Assembly (NCBI RefSeq): GCF_000422445.1
Contig: NZ_AULU01000003.1
Span: 434,001 to 498,000, forward strand
DNA length: 64,000 nucleotides
Source of the DNA: Paenibacillus assamensis DSM 18201
GTDB lineage: Bacteria; Bacillota; Bacilli; Paenibacillales; Paenibacillaceae
Reading direction: 5' to 3'
The notes beneath the pieces were generated by a model, which did not search any database, was not told the DNA's origin, and worked only from the letters and a program-made list of their open reading frames with translations. How positions within the stretch are numbered: position 1 is the stretch's first letter; every line of letters begins with the position of its first letter. The translations under genes were made by a program, and so were the position numbers. Below, piece by piece: positions 55,601-64,000 of this stretch.

Positions 55601-57228
55601 GCCGTAACAATTTCCTCACGGATTGCATCGATAGGTGGATTCGTCACCTGCGCGAACAATTGCTTGAAATAGTTGTATAGGCGCTGAGGACGCTCGGAAA
55701 GTACGGCGAGCGGCGCATCATAACCCATCGATCCGATTGGTTCAACACCACTTGACGCCATCGGCTCAAGCACTTTGCGCAGCTCTTCAAATGTGTAGCC
55801 AAACGCCTGTTGTCGCTGTTGAACATTCTCATGCTTCGGCTCCGGTACTTCGGGTGCCTCTGGGAGATCATCAAGGCCAATCAAGTGCTCATCAAGCCAC
55901 TCTTGATAGGGGTTCTCGTTAGCAATTTGCTGCTTAACTTCCTCATCGGAGATAATTCGACCTTGCTCTGTATCAACGAGCAAAATACGACCTGGGCGAA
56001 GACGGTCTTTATACAAAATCTGTTCAGGTGCAATGTCCAACACACCTGCTTCAGAACTGAGAATGATTAAGTCATCTTTTGTCACATAATATCGGGATGG
56101 TCGAAGACCATTACGGTCCAAAATCGCACCGATCTGCACGCCATCAGTGAACGCCATTGCAGCAGGGCCATCCCATGGCTCCATCATGCAGCTGTGGTAT
56201 TCATAGAACGCGCGTTTAGCAGGATCCATGCTATCGTGATTGGACCATGGCTCAGGCACCATCATCATTGCCACATGTGGCAGCGAACGTCCAGATAAGT
56301 AGAGGAATTCAAAGGTGTTATCGAACATCGCTGTATCGGAACCGTCTGGATTAATAACCGGTTTGATCTTCTCTAGATCCGCATCAAATACTTCGGACTG
56401 ACAGAGCGTTTGACGAGCATTCATCCAGTTCACGTTACCACGCAGTGTGTTGATCTCTCCATTATGAATCATGAAGCGGTAAGGATGGGCACGCTCCCAG
56501 CTCGGGAACGTATTTGTACTAAAGCGCGAATGCACAAGCGCAATCGCGGTCTCTAACGTCGGATTTTGCAGATCCAAGTAGAAATGACCTACCTGCTCCG
56601 TTGTAAGCATTCCCTTATACACGATCTTGCGGCAAGACATGCTCGGAATATAGAACGTATCTGCGCCTTCCTCGTTCGTATAACGGATCGCCTGCTCCGC
56701 ACGCTTGCGAATGAGATAAAGCTTTCGTTCGAATGCCAGATCGCTCTGAATATCTTCACTGCGACCGATGAACAGTTGACGAACGCAAGGCTTTACCGCT
56801 TTAGCGGACTGACCTAATGTTTCATCGTTTGTTGGCACGGTGCGGAAACCTAGGAAGGTTTGACCTTCGTCTTCTACAATTCGACGAAGCTCCGCCTCGT
56901 GACGCTCCCGGATACGGACGTCTTGGGACATAAACAACATACCAACGCCGTAGCGTCCCGCTTCCGGCAATTCCACGCCTTGCTCTTGCATCTGTTGTGC
57001 AAAGAAACGATGCGGCAGCTGCAGCATAATGCCTGCCCCATCCCCCGTATTAGGTTCGCTTCCTTGACCGCCACGATGCTCCATACTAACCAAGACAGTT
57101 AACGCTTGGCGAACGATGTCATGGGACTTCTGCCCTTTGATATGGGCGACAAATCCCATACCACATGCATCTTTCTCGTACTGTGGATCGTATAGACCCT
57201 GCTTCTGAGGTAAGCCGTATGCTTTCAT
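52630..57228 (-). CDS. gltB: glutamate synthase (NADPH/ferredoxin-type) large subunit
   Basis: This ~1532-residue enzyme makes two glutamates from glutamine and 2-oxoglutarate. Domains in order: class II amidotransferase with nucleophile Cys22 after a 21-residue propeptide ([14 protein letters not shown]); central domain (about 470-750); FMN-binding barrel with [18 protein letters not shown] and [11 protein letters not shown]; 3Fe-4S cysteines in [15 protein letters not shown] near residues 1130-1143; and a GxGxG beta-helix near 1250-1450. ATG 57228 has AAAGG 9 nt upstream. No gltD small subunit gene follows, as MFS and other genes flank it. Confidence 0.97.
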   Translation of the reverse strand: MKAYGLPQKQGLYDPQYEKDACGMGFVAHIKGQKSHDIVRQALTVLVSMEHRGGQGSEPNTGDGAGIMLQLPHRFFAQQMQEQGVELPEAGRYGVGMLFMSQDVRIRERHEAELRRIVEDEGQTFLGFRTVPTNDETLGQSAKAVKPCVRQLFIGRSEDIQSDLAFERKLYLIRKRAEQAIRYTNEEGADTFYIPSMSCRKIVYKGMLTTEQVGHFYLDLQNPTLETAIALVHSRFSTNTFPSWERAHPYRFMIHNGEINTLRGNVNWMNARQTLCQSEVFDADLEKIKPVINPDGSDTAMFDNTFEFLYLSGRSLPHVAMMMVPEPWSNHDSMDPAKRAFYEYHSCMMEPWDGPAAMAFTDGVQIGAILDRNGLRPSRYYVTKDDLIILSSEAGVLDIAPEQILYKDRLRPGRILLVDTEQGRIISDEEVKQQIANENPYQEWLDEHLIGLDDLPEAPEVPEPKHENVQQRQQAFGYTFEELRKVLEPMASSGVEPIGSMGYDAPLAVLSERPQRLYNYFKQLFAQVTNPPIDAIREEIVTATGTTIGPERNLLHPEPESCRHVRLDTPVLSNEDFAKLRHIRRPGFKSITIPILFPANEGANGLSAALQTMCEAADRVISKGHNIIILSDRGIDAENAAIPALLAVSCLHHHLIEKGTRTKVGLLLESGEPREVHHYALLLGYGVSAVNPYLAFETLDDMIRQGLIRKISHDKAVKNYIKAATKGVVKILSKMGISTVQSYRGAQIFEALGLEQSFIDKYFRWTPSRIGGIGLEEVAQETLAHHNRAYAVQEGRDTELDSGGDYQWRKNGEEHLFNPQTIHTLQEACRKGDYKLYKKYSGLVQKEYGQNGTLRSLFELKPIGAPVPIEEVESLQSIFKRFKTGAMSFGSISKEAHETLAIAMNRIGGKSNSGEGGEDPARFVKDPNGDWRRSSIKQVASGRFGVTSNYLVNADEIQIKMAQGAKPGEGGQLPGRKVYPWVAEVRGSTPGVGLISPPPHHDIYSIEDLAELIYDLKNANPRAAINVKLVSEVGVGTIAAGVAKGRADIILVSGYDGGTGASPQGSIRHAGLPWELGLAETHQTLILNNLRDRIRLETDGKMMTGRDLTIAALLGAEEYGFSTAPLVVVGCIMMRVCQLDTCPVGVATQNPDLRKNFKGDPDHVVNFMKFVAEELRELMAELGFRTLDDMIGRTECLNVKEVSDHWKAKHIDLSTVLYQPELPAGSARTKVREQNHGLEETLDMLHLVPAAQAALEHAQPVTGTFPITNVNRATGTILGSEVTRKYGAQGLPEDTISFTFTGSAGQSFGAFVPKGMTLKVEGDSNDYVGKGLSGGKLIVKPSPRATFAAEENIIIGNTAFYGATSGQAYINGIAGERFAVRNSGVNVVVEGVGDHGCEYMTGGRVVVLGSTGRNFAAGMSGGIAYVLDTDNTFVHNCNLEMVLLERVELESEIEQLRHMIEKHVHYTGSSIGSKVLDQWQELLPKFVRVIPKDYKRMLELIEKVEAKGLVGEAALLAAFEANMRELSRVGGN

Positions 57229-57303
57229 AGGATGCAACCTTTCTATATGTTAATGTAGGTATTCATGCATGTATTTATAATTATTCATTTGAATTATTGT
57301 ATC

Positions 57304-57332
57304 ATTTTATCACCGCCCCATATTGAAGGCAA
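57304..57332 (-). promoter_or_regulatory. candidate sigma-A promoter of gltB
   Basis: Minus-strand -35 TTGCCT (57327-57332) and -10 TAAAAT (57304-57309) are spaced 17 bp, giving a leader of about 70 nt. The 474-bp gap 57229-57702 contains this promoter, a nested palindrome and a downstream terminator, but no gene. Confidence 0.6.
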
Positions 57333-57534
57333 TTCAAACTTTTTATGCGCTTGATAATTTTTGTTTTACAACAAGACAGGATTTCCGAGCTGATTACTTG
57401 CAGTACTGCGCCGATTTCACATTAAAAATGATGGATCGTTGTTTTAAATCACATCAAAATTGGAACTTAATCCGCTCATTTCTGCCATGTGGCTGTTGCT
57501 CATCATAAAGCTCAAATGCATAAACCGGACAAGT

Positions 57535-57575
57535 TTTGTGTATTTTTATACAAACTATTGTATAACAAACACAAA
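57535..57575. repeat. 41-bp nested palindrome upstream of gltB
   Basis: TTATACAA (57546-57553) and TTGTATAA (57558-57565) form an 8-bp perfect inner repeat around a 4-nt spacer. An outer 7-bp pair, TTTGTGT (57535-57541) and ACACAAA (57569-57575), flanks it. It lies about 200 bp upstream of the gltB promoter and resembles an operator. It lacks a T-run. It does not fit the TnrA consensus TGTNA-N7-TNACA by eye. Confidence 0.5.
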
Positions 57576-57619
57576 TCCACTTCAGAAATCGCCCATCAAC
57601 CTTATGACTATATACAAAT

Positions 57620-57646
57620 CGCAGCCCCTATAACATAGGGACTGCG
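57620..57646 (-). terminator. probable terminator of the Ig-like repeat gene
   Basis: CGCAGTCCCTAT pairs with ATAGGGGCTGCG around a 3-nt loop on the minus strand, 57-83 nt past the stop. The following sequence (ATTTGTATATAG) is AT-rich but has no long T-run, so efficiency is uncertain. Confidence 0.6.
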
Positions 57647-57702
57647 ATCAACTTGTACTTATTTCTTTTTTATACTGGGTAGTGACCGATCAGCAAGGTG
57701 TA

Positions 57703-59946
57703 CTATTTGACCGAAACTCGCATCGAGACAGATTTGCCATCGAATGTGAATTTGACCGATGCGCTGCCTTTTGTCACTGCTGTTACTTTTCCACGTTCTA
57801 CTTTCACTTTAGAGCTAGAAGGTACATACTTCACTTGCGGAGTGACATCAACCACTTCACCCGTATCGTAAATTGCATTCACCTTCCAGTCAGCTGTTTG
57901 ACCAACTGTCATCTTTAGTGAAGAAGTAGTTGTCTCCAGCTTCAAAAGACGCGGTTTCACATGAACAGGAATAACAAGCTGGTTGCCTTGGTACTCCCCA
58001 ATAATTCTCGTGCTTCCTAGAGCAAGACCTTTAACACTAGAACCACGCAAACTCGCAATGCTTTCATTTTCAACTTTCCAGTCAATACGACTTGTCAGTG
58101 TAGCCTTCTTGCCATCGCGGTATATACCCGTTACTTTGAAGCTTTTGGACTTATTAATATTCACATAGACAGGATTCGGTTCAATAACGAAACGAACGAC
58201 TTCCTGCTCAATTGAGATCTTAATGCTAATCTTTACATTTGAATACGTACCATTCAATGTTACTCTGCTCGGCACAAGCCCCTTCATCTTACCGTCACGG
58301 ATAAGCAAGTTGTTGTTGCTTGCTTCCCATTTTATTTCTTGCGTTACATCAAGTTCTTCACCATTTGTAAATACAACCGTTGTCTTAGGCAGCGCAAGCT
58401 CGCGGCCCGTCACGATGGACATGTCCGTTTGGTCTGTACGCAGCATTAACGCTTTGCGCAATACTTTCACGTCTGTGCTTAATGCTAGGCCGTTTGACGT
58501 CACCAACAGTTGAGCATCTCCACTGCTTATAGCTTTCATTTTGTCATCTTCTACTTCAAATACAGCAGGATTGCTGGACGTATACGTAACCACGTTGCTC
58601 AAGTCAACTTTGTCGCCGCCAAACGTAATGCCTTGTACTTTCGGAAGAGGCTTCACATCTTCTACGTACAATTCTTGCTTAAACGGCTCCTTTGCATTTT
58701 CCTTTGCATCTGTCCATTCTAACTTTTCGATTTTCGGGTACACCGTCACATTTACCGATTTAGATAACCCATTATAACTAGCTGTTATTTTAGCCGTTCC
58801 TGCAGCTTTCGCTTGCACAACACCGCTCTCAACCGTCACAGCCATGACATTATCGGAACGCCATTCAGCAAGTGCCGTTACATTATCAGGAGCAGCTAGA
58901 TCTTTCTGAGCAAATAGCTCTAGTTTAATCCCTTTTGTGTCACCCAGCATCACATGCTGATCTTCATCTGGTGTAATCCGTATGGCATGATGAGAAGGAC
59001 GTACAACAGCCGTTACACTCTGGGAGCGACCAAGGTATGTAACCGTTACCGTAGCTGTACCAACATTAATTGGCTTCACTTTTCCGTCTTTTACTTGAAC
59101 GATATTGGAATCACTTGTTGTCCAAGTTGCCTTCAATGTCACATCTTCCGTTGCGCTGCCCTTTTTCTCCGTAGTTGCAGTAAGTGCATATTCCGCACCA
59201 CCATACTGGAATTCAATCAACTTGTTCGGGGACAACTTCAACTCATCGTAAGCATACTCTACTTTGACTTCGATCGTCTTTGTGATCCCTTTATGTTTCA
59301 CCGTAATTTTCGTTGTGCCTGCAGACTTAATATCAAGTACGCCTTTATCCACATCCACGATATTCGCATCAGCAGAGGACCATAACGCTTCTGCTGTTAC
59401 ATCATTTTCTGTGTTGGACGATTTATCGTTGGCAAATACTTTCCATTTGTGCTTAGCGCCAAGCATCGTAGTCATAGAAGCATCTACTTCTTGTCCACTA
59501 TCTGCATTACGAACGATAAGCTTCTCGTACATAAATTCAGATACTACCGTCTTCTTCAACGTAAAGCCTTGATACTTAACCGTAATTTCAGATGACCCTT
59601 TACCAGCGCCTTTGACCCAACCGTTCTCTACCGTTACAGCAGACGGATTGGAAGAAGTCCATGTCGCTGCTCCCGTAACATCCCTTAAAGTAGATTCTCC
59701 TTTAATGGATGCCAACACTTTCATCTGTACAGACGAACCATCCACGATAACATGTACAGGAGTTACCGATGATTCAAATTGAAGTCCCGTTACCGTTTCA
59801 GCAGTCGTTGTCTTCGTTGTCGTTGATGCACTAGCAACGGATTGCCACGGAGATATACTCATTATTAATGTAACAACAAGCAAGCTTGCCAGCCATGTTG
59901 TCATTTTGCGCCCGAAAGAGCGTTTGCGTACTACTAAATTGCTCAA
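57703..59946 (-). CDS. secreted protein with eight Ig-like (BIG2-type) repeats
   Basis: The 747-residue protein starts at TTG 59946 with AAAGGGG upstream. Residues 1-40 are a signal peptide (Lys/Arg, hydrophobic core, likely cleavage at VASAS). The remainder is about eight repeats of ~85 residues with the BIG2 pattern: TWTSSNPSAVTVENGWVKG, DVTAEALWSSADANIV, TWTTSDSNIVQV, and ending G(T/S)xxIxVxYxG. No catalytic domain, SLH or LPxTG anchor is seen, so it may be released or associate with the wall non-covalently. It may act in adhesion or as a structural surface protein. Confidence 0.9.
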   Translation of the reverse strand: MSNLVVRKRSFGRKMTTWLASLLVVTLIMSISPWQSVASASTTTKTTTAETVTGLQFESSVTPVHVIVDGSSVQMKVLASIKGESTLRDVTGAATWTSSNPSAVTVENGWVKGAGKGSSEITVKYQGFTLKKTVVSEFMYEKLIVRNADSGQEVDASMTTMLGAKHKWKVFANDKSSNTENDVTAEALWSSADANIVDVDKGVLDIKSAGTTKITVKHKGITKTIEVKVEYAYDELKLSPNKLIEFQYGGAEYALTATTEKKGSATEDVTLKATWTTSDSNIVQVKDGKVKPINVGTATVTVTYLGRSQSVTAVVRPSHHAIRITPDEDQHVMLGDTKGIKLELFAQKDLAAPDNVTALAEWRSDNVMAVTVESGVVQAKAAGTAKITASYNGLSKSVNVTVYPKIEKLEWTDAKENAKEPFKQELYVEDVKPLPKVQGITFGGDKVDLSNVVTYTSSNPAVFEVEDDKMKAISSGDAQLLVTSNGLALSTDVKVLRKALMLRTDQTDMSIVTGRELALPKTTVVFTNGEELDVTQEIKWEASNNNLLIRDGKMKGLVPSRVTLNGTYSNVKISIKISIEQEVVRFVIEPNPVYVNINKSKSFKVTGIYRDGKKATLTSRIDWKVENESIASLRGSSVKGLALGSTRIIGEYQGNQLVIPVHVKPRLLKLETTTSSLKMTVGQTADWKVNAIYDTGEVVDVTPQVKYVPSSSKVKVERGKVTAVTKGSASVKFTFDGKSVSMRVSVK

Positions 59947-60127
59947 GCTATATTCCCCTTTCCCTACTTCATACCGAAGTATGTCGCAAAGTCATGTATA
60001 TATTGATATATCGGCAATTGGAAAGGTTTTTTTTACGATAATCCGAATGTACGCTGCATTATTGTGAAAATTAAGACTTTATAACTATATCTTCTACAAA
60101 TTTGCAATCGAAAGAACTGCACGTATT

Positions 60128-61249
60128 TTATTTTCCTAAAAACATCCCCATTGGGCTGCGTACTGACCGTTGTGGAGCCAATCTATTGCCAATGTACTGC
60201 ACAGCGATACATAACAGCATCGTAAGTACAGTTGTCACGACTACCATCCCAATAGATCCATACCATGCCGAACTATGAAGTTCTAAGCTTTCCAGTATAA
60301 GCACATGAGCGAGGAATATGAAAAAGGCATATTGCCCCACATTCATAATTCCTTTCATCCAACGAGATTCTGCGAATACAAGGGCACATTTCCATACAAG
60401 CAAAATTGTACAACATACATATACAAACACCGTTACACGATAAAAATGAATCGAATTGCCAAGATCTGATGAAATGCTAAACGATAAATGGACGTCTGCG
60501 AGCTGAAGAATAAGAGAAGCAACATATACACTTGTACAAAAGGCGAGTGATTTGTTCTTAACGTACTGCAAGCATTTTTCGAAATGCAAGCCAACTGCTA
60601 GTCCTACTACGAAATAGCCCATCATACCAAATAACGTAGGTGCAATTAAAATTTCCCAAGCTTTCCCGAGCGACGCAGGTATGTAGTCAAATGAAGAAAG
60701 GAATAGAAGTTGATACGCAGCCGTGTACAGAAGTTGAATGCTGCCGATGATGAGAAGAAAGCCTCCGACGTTCCATTTTAAACCTTTGAGCCAAAGAGGC
60801 AGAAGAATGATGCACTGCAACAAAAGAGGAATGAAATACAATTGATGAAAATATCCTTTGCCCAACACAAGAGCAACGATGAGATGCTGCAACCCCCACG
60901 GGTTGATCATAAACCAAGTGAACACTAAGCCGATAACAGTCCATAGCAAGTATGGCAGCAGCAGATCGCTTCCGCGCTTTAGGATTAAACTTGGATAAGA
61001 AATGGGCTTATCCTTCAGCCGATACGTGATGAGCAGTCCCGACACAAACAGAAACATAGGTACAGAAAACCTGCCCCATGCGCTTGCCCAAACCAAGGGC
61101 AGCACTCCTGCCTCCATCTGACCTCCCCATCCAGCATGATCCGGATACTGTACGGCTATTCCCATTGAAATAACGTGAATGAGAACGACACCCATTATCG
61201 CGACGCCACGCATCGCTTCGAGTTCCCATCGCCGATTTACACTTGTCAC
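60128..61249 (-). CDS. acyltransferase-3 family membrane protein
   Basis: The 373-residue protein has about ten hydrophobic helices. The N-terminus has RRWELEAMRGVAIMGVVLIHV, where the conserved Arg-Gly and His of the acyltransferase-3 family are visible, followed by FSVPMFLFVSGLLITYRLK. Relatives O-acetylate wall or exported polysaccharides. It starts at GTG 61249, 7 nt after AAGGAGG. It lies between the Ig-like gene and the YhgE/Pip gene, with no link to the exopolysaccharide operon other than possible substrate. Confidence 0.88.
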   Translation of the reverse strand: MTSVNRRWELEAMRGVAIMGVVLIHVISMGIAVQYPDHAGWGGQMEAGVLPLVWASAWGRFSVPMFLFVSGLLITYRLKDKPISYPSLILKRGSDLLLPYLLWTVIGLVFTWFMINPWGLQHLIVALVLGKGYFHQLYFIPLLLQCIILLPLWLKGLKWNVGGFLLIIGSIQLLYTAAYQLLFLSSFDYIPASLGKAWEILIAPTLFGMMGYFVVGLAVGLHFEKCLQYVKNKSLAFCTSVYVASLILQLADVHLSFSISSDLGNSIHFYRVTVFVYVCCTILLVWKCALVFAESRWMKGIMNVGQYAFFIFLAHVLILESLELHSSAWYGSIGMVVVTTVLTMLLCIAVQYIGNRLAPQRSVRSPMGMFLGK

Positions 61250-61364
61250 ATTCGTACCTCCTTACGATTTGCCGCCCGCCGTTACGTGTATACTTGTTGC
61301 AACGAATCTAATGAAGTCTTACAACCAATTCGAGCTTTCATTCCTATTTCCTGCTGAACATGGA

Positions 61365-61402
61365 AAAAACCCTCAAATGCTGGTTCAGCACTTGAGGGTT
61401 TC
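61365..61402 (-). terminator. terminator of the YhgE/Pip gene
   Basis: Minus-strand AACCCTCAAGTGCTG pairs with CAGCATTTGAGGGTT (one mismatch) around a short loop, then TTTTTTCC. It lies 75-110 nt past the pip stop. Confidence 0.88.
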
Positions 61403-61475
61403 TCTGACTTTCAATTATTCCCGTTTTAAAATGGGACGACGAGAAGAAGGTGTATCCTGTTCTTACTTCGCCAGC

Positions 61476-63488
61476 TTACTTTGCAGTCAAAGCACCTTGA
61501 TCACTGCGTGCTTCACGCGCCTTCATAACGAAGTAGCCAAGTGTCAATGCACCGAATGCAACAATGTAAATCGCAAGAATACCTGACTGGCTAAGCAGCA
61601 TACTTGTATCCCCACTTGAAATGACTGCTTTAAATCCATTTACGGTATACGTCATTGGCAGCCAGTCACCAATCACTTGCATAGATGCAGGTGTCAGCTC
61701 CACTGGGAACGTTCCTCCACAAGATACAAGCTGAAGAATAAGAATAATGATGGCAACAAATCTTCCTGGGTCACCAAGCACGGTAACGAGGGATTGAATA
61801 ATAAACATGTACGTCATACTGGATAAAATACTGAAACCGATAAATTGAGCGGTATTTTGTACTTCCAGCCCAAGGCCGAATATAAGAATAGCATCTGCCA
61901 CCAGTGCCTGCACGACACCGACGGATACAAATAATAACGTTTTGCTCACAAATCTACTCCATCCAGAAGCTAACGGATCAGGAGATTGTACGAGCGGAAG
62001 TACTATCGTAAGAATAAGTGCACCTACAAACAATCCGAGTGACAAGAAGTAAGGAGCGAATCCTGTACCATAGTTCGGTACTTTATTAATGCTGGATTCC
62101 ACAACCGTTACAGGCTTCGCGTACATTTCGATGCGCTTCTCTGAACCCTGCACACTTGCAGCTTCATCAGCTGCTTCATTTAGCTTACTCGCTAGTTCAC
62201 CAGAACCATCCTTCAGTTCGCGTACACCATTTTGCAGTTTGCCTGCACCCTCATTTAGCTTACTGCTGCCATCTGCAATCGTCGTGATCGCTTTCGTTGC
62301 TTCTGTGACTCCACCTTTGAGTTGTGCAGCACCATCAGCAAGCTGCTTCGCACCGACAGTCAACTTGCCGCTGCCCACAGCAGCCTCGTCAAGTTTCTGT
62401 CCAAATTGCTTCATACCGCCAACAAGCTGAGTTTGACCATCTTTCAAAGCGGATGCACCCGCTACCAGCTTCGTCTGGCCTTCATTTAGCTTGCTTGCAC
62501 CTGCTTGAACGTCACGGCTCGCTTGCATAATCTGCTTCATAGCTGGGTGATTCGCTAATTCTGGGCTTGCTTTTACTAATTGCTCTAGACCACCTGCGAG
62601 CGCCTTTGTCCCTTCTGCCAGCTCTTTGCTGCCAACTGCGGAGCTTTTCAAGCCTGCTTGCAGTTGAGTAGCCCCTTGCTCACTCTTCCGAGCTCCTTGC
62701 TCTAGTTGATCATGAGCTTGGGCAAGCTGCTTCAAACCTTGATTCATGGAAGCTGCACCTTTGTTCAACTCAGCTGCGCCTAAGTTAAGCTTTTGCGCAC
62801 CATCTGCCAGTGGAGTTGTGCCCTGCTTCAACTTCAATGCTCCGTCGGAAAGCTTCGCCATATTCGTTTTCAGCTCAGCTGTACCATTCGCTAATGTCTT
62901 CGTACCATCGTGGATCTTGGTTGCACCGTCACCAGCTTCACCTAATCCTTCCGATACTTTCTCAACCTGCTCGAACATCAACTTCGTATACGATTCCGTA
63001 ATCGTTCGAGATATCTCAGAATTAACTTTATGAATGGCAGTTCCCCCGATTTGCGCTGCCAAGAAGTTATGCCCTTCATTCGTTTGGAATAACAACTCTG
63101 CTTGCTTTGGCTCGTCATCCATTAAGCTTGCTGCACGCTTAGAAAAGTCCTCTGGAATCGTGATCGTCATGTAAAAACGATCTTCTTTAAGTCCCGCTAG
63201 TGCTTCCTGTGAAGATACGAAGTGAAAATCAAGTTCTTTACTTTCCTTCAGTTCATCAACTAGCTCTTTACCGATAGTCAGCTTTTCGCCTTCCAACTCA
63301 GCACCCTTGTCCTCATTTACAATCGCGACGGGCAGATCTTTCATTTTTCCATACGGATCCCAGAACGTACCTAGAAATAGTGCACTGTACATAACCGGAA
63401 TCATCATTACTGCAGTAACTGGAACCAAAACCTTTGGGTTCCGCAGTATGTTCCCCCACTCTGCAAAAAATAATCGCAAACCTTTCAC
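61476..63488 (-). CDS. YhgE/Pip-family membrane protein
   Basis: The ~670-residue protein has one N-terminal helix (about residues 22-40), a long extracytoplasmic region, and five to six C-terminal helices (from about 490). Residues ~195-450 are coiled-coil repeats of the form L-x2-GA-x2-L-x2-G, as in Pip, the Enterococcus phage infection protein, and B. subtilis YhgE. The exact role is unknown; relatives serve as phage receptors, ABC-2-type exporters or ESX-associated proteins. GTG 63488 has AAAGG 9-10 nt upstream; GTG 63497 is also possible. An operator-like palindrome lies upstream. Confidence 0.88.
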   Translation of the reverse strand: MKGLRLFFAEWGNILRNPKVLVPVTAVMMIPVMYSALFLGTFWDPYGKMKDLPVAIVNEDKGAELEGEKLTIGKELVDELKESKELDFHFVSSQEALAGLKEDRFYMTITIPEDFSKRAASLMDDEPKQAELLFQTNEGHNFLAAQIGGTAIHKVNSEISRTITESYTKLMFEQVEKVSEGLGEAGDGATKIHDGTKTLANGTAELKTNMAKLSDGALKLKQGTTPLADGAQKLNLGAAELNKGAASMNQGLKQLAQAHDQLEQGARKSEQGATQLQAGLKSSAVGSKELAEGTKALAGGLEQLVKASPELANHPAMKQIMQASRDVQAGASKLNEGQTKLVAGASALKDGQTQLVGGMKQFGQKLDEAAVGSGKLTVGAKQLADGAAQLKGGVTEATKAITTIADGSSKLNEGAGKLQNGVRELKDGSGELASKLNEAADEAASVQGSEKRIEMYAKPVTVVESSINKVPNYGTGFAPYFLSLGLFVGALILTIVLPLVQSPDPLASGWSRFVSKTLLFVSVGVVQALVADAILIFGLGLEVQNTAQFIGFSILSSMTYMFIIQSLVTVLGDPGRFVAIIILILQLVSCGGTFPVELTPASMQVIGDWLPMTYTVNGFKAVISSGDTSMLLSQSGILAIYIVAFGALTLGYFVMKAREARSDQGALTAK

Positions 63489-63542
63489 ACGCTTCACTCA
63501 CCTTTGTGCTAAATATCATTTTAAAAACCCACCAAAACCTCC

Positions 63543-63576
63543 TGACCAAATAGTTCATTTGGTCATTTTAGGTCAA
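63543..63576 (-). promoter_or_regulatory. operator palindrome overlapping the pip promoter
   Basis: TGACCAAAT (63543-63551) and ATTTGGTCA (63557-63565) are perfect 9-bp arms around AGTTC. Minus-strand -35 TTGACC (63571-63576) and a weak -10 TATTTG (63547-63552) are spaced 18 bp, so a repressor bound to the palindrome would block the polymerase. The likely repressor is the adjacent TetR-family gene, whose 3' end is ~165 bp upstream of pip on the same strand. Confidence 0.65.
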
Positions 63577-63740
63577 AAGAAACGCCTCGCCCGCTCTGCA
63601 ATGAAATATACAGCGCATAAAACAGCTGTATATCTAGCTGCGATTGGACGCGACGCAATAAACCTATAACATATCTTGCCCCTTAATGGGCAAGCTGCTA
63701 ACTCATAATAAAATGATTAACCTATTTAACCACACAAAGG

Positions 63741-64000
63741 TTACTCATCCTTCGATTCATACGGTGTTACTCGCAGAATTCCCTTCATAAAGTATTTATA
63801 GAAGGTTTCCTTTATCGTATCTTTATCCAATGGATCATGAATCTTATTCCATTCCGTTGTTAAAGAACGATACAATTGATACATAATAAAGCTCATAATA
63901 CGCGGATCGCCTTGTGCCAGTTCACCACGATCCATAGCTGATTGAAGCTGAGCTTCAATGTAAGTAAGCAATTCACTTTCAAGTCGGTTCAGTGCCTCAT
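63741..64000 (-). CDS. TetR-family regulator, 3' part only (window edge)
   Basis: The frame is open to the window edge at 64000 and ends at 63741, giving the last ~86 residues. The visible part is helical, with QSAMDRGELAQGDPRIMSFIMYQLYRSLTTEWN, matching the ligand-binding C-terminal half of TetR/AcrR regulators; the DNA-binding start lies outside the window. It precedes pip on the same strand, and a 23-bp palindrome lies between them. Genes for YhgE/Pip proteins next to TetR regulators are common. Confidence 0.75.
   Translation of the reverse strand, partial: EALNRLESELLTYIEAQLQSAMDRGELAQGDPRIMSFIMYQLYRSLTTEWNKIHDPLDKDTIKETFYKYFMKGILRVTPYESKDE

Noticed and set aside
63313-63558. 81-codon minus-strand frame at the 5' end of pip
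   Set aside because: It overlaps pip in another frame and crosses the operator; an AGGAGG lies inside it but the coding pattern belongs to pip.

Overview
The window looks like chromosomal DNA of an endospore-forming, low-to-moderate-GC Bacillota, most likely Paenibacillus or a close relative. The evidence is an H-type small acid-soluble spore protein, a HrcA/CIRCE-type groESL operon, T-box leaders, strong AGGAGG ribosome binding sites with frequent GTG/TTG starts, and a gene neighbourhood (groEL-groES-tatC-tatA-mog/moaC-ABC-F ... tsaD-rimI-tsaB-tsaE) matching the B. subtilis groE-tatAY/CY-moaC-ydiF-gcp-ydiCDB region.

Layout. 1-1.8 kb: AT-rich accessory stretch with small membrane proteins and a decayed IS3-type orfA. 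1.8-9.4 kb: housekeeping block (GroEL/ES, twin-arginine translocase, molybdenum-cofactor and folate enzymes, an ABC-F ATPase). 9.5-9.8 kb: a non-coding cluster of DnaA-box-like sequences. 9.9-12.8 kb: leuA behind two successive leucine-type T-box leaders. 12.9-17.5 kb: a hydrolase, the t6A modification genes tsaD-rimI-tsaB-tsaE, and sspH. 17.7-21.4 kb: a non-homologous end-joining set made of Ku with a very long Ala/Arg-rich tail, a ligase-only LigD and a separate polymerase-only LigD. 21.4-25.1 kb: cardiolipin synthase, an M23 peptidase-bactofilin pair and a small two-CxxC protein.

25.1-49.3 kb is one long, tightly packed minus-strand exopolysaccharide/capsule operon. It holds the Wzz-type chain-length protein and its ATPase (epsA/epsB-like), a likely EAR-type RNA element, the EpsC-like dehydratase, flippase, polymerase, three glycosyltransferases, two initiating sugar-phosphate transferases, nucleotide-sugar enzymes (GalU, UDP-glucose dehydrogenase, two epimerases, RmlD), an EpsN-like aminotransferase, a formyltransferase, a FemAB-like acyl/aminoacyl transferase, a beta-helix protein, a degenerate nucleotide-sugar dehydrogenase and an LCP ligase. 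The set suggests a Wzx/Wzy polymer containing glucose/galactose, uronic acids, possibly rhamnose and a formamido-dideoxy sugar, ending with an enzyme able to attach polymer to the wall. A PilZ-like protein and a SinR-like regulator lie at the upstream end of the cluster.

50.8-64 kb: a small unknown gene, an MFS transporter, the glutamate synthase large subunit (no adjacent gltD), a secreted protein with about eight Ig-like repeats, an acyltransferase-3 membrane protein, and a YhgE/Pip protein with a palindromic operator next to a truncated TetR-family gene at the window edge.

The most notable items are the tandem leucine T-boxes, the DnaA-box cluster, the EAR-position RNA between the epsB- and epsC-like genes, the split LigD with tailed Ku, and the formyl-sugar version of an Eps locus. 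No wholly new system is proven here. All functional calls are by reading; no searches were run.
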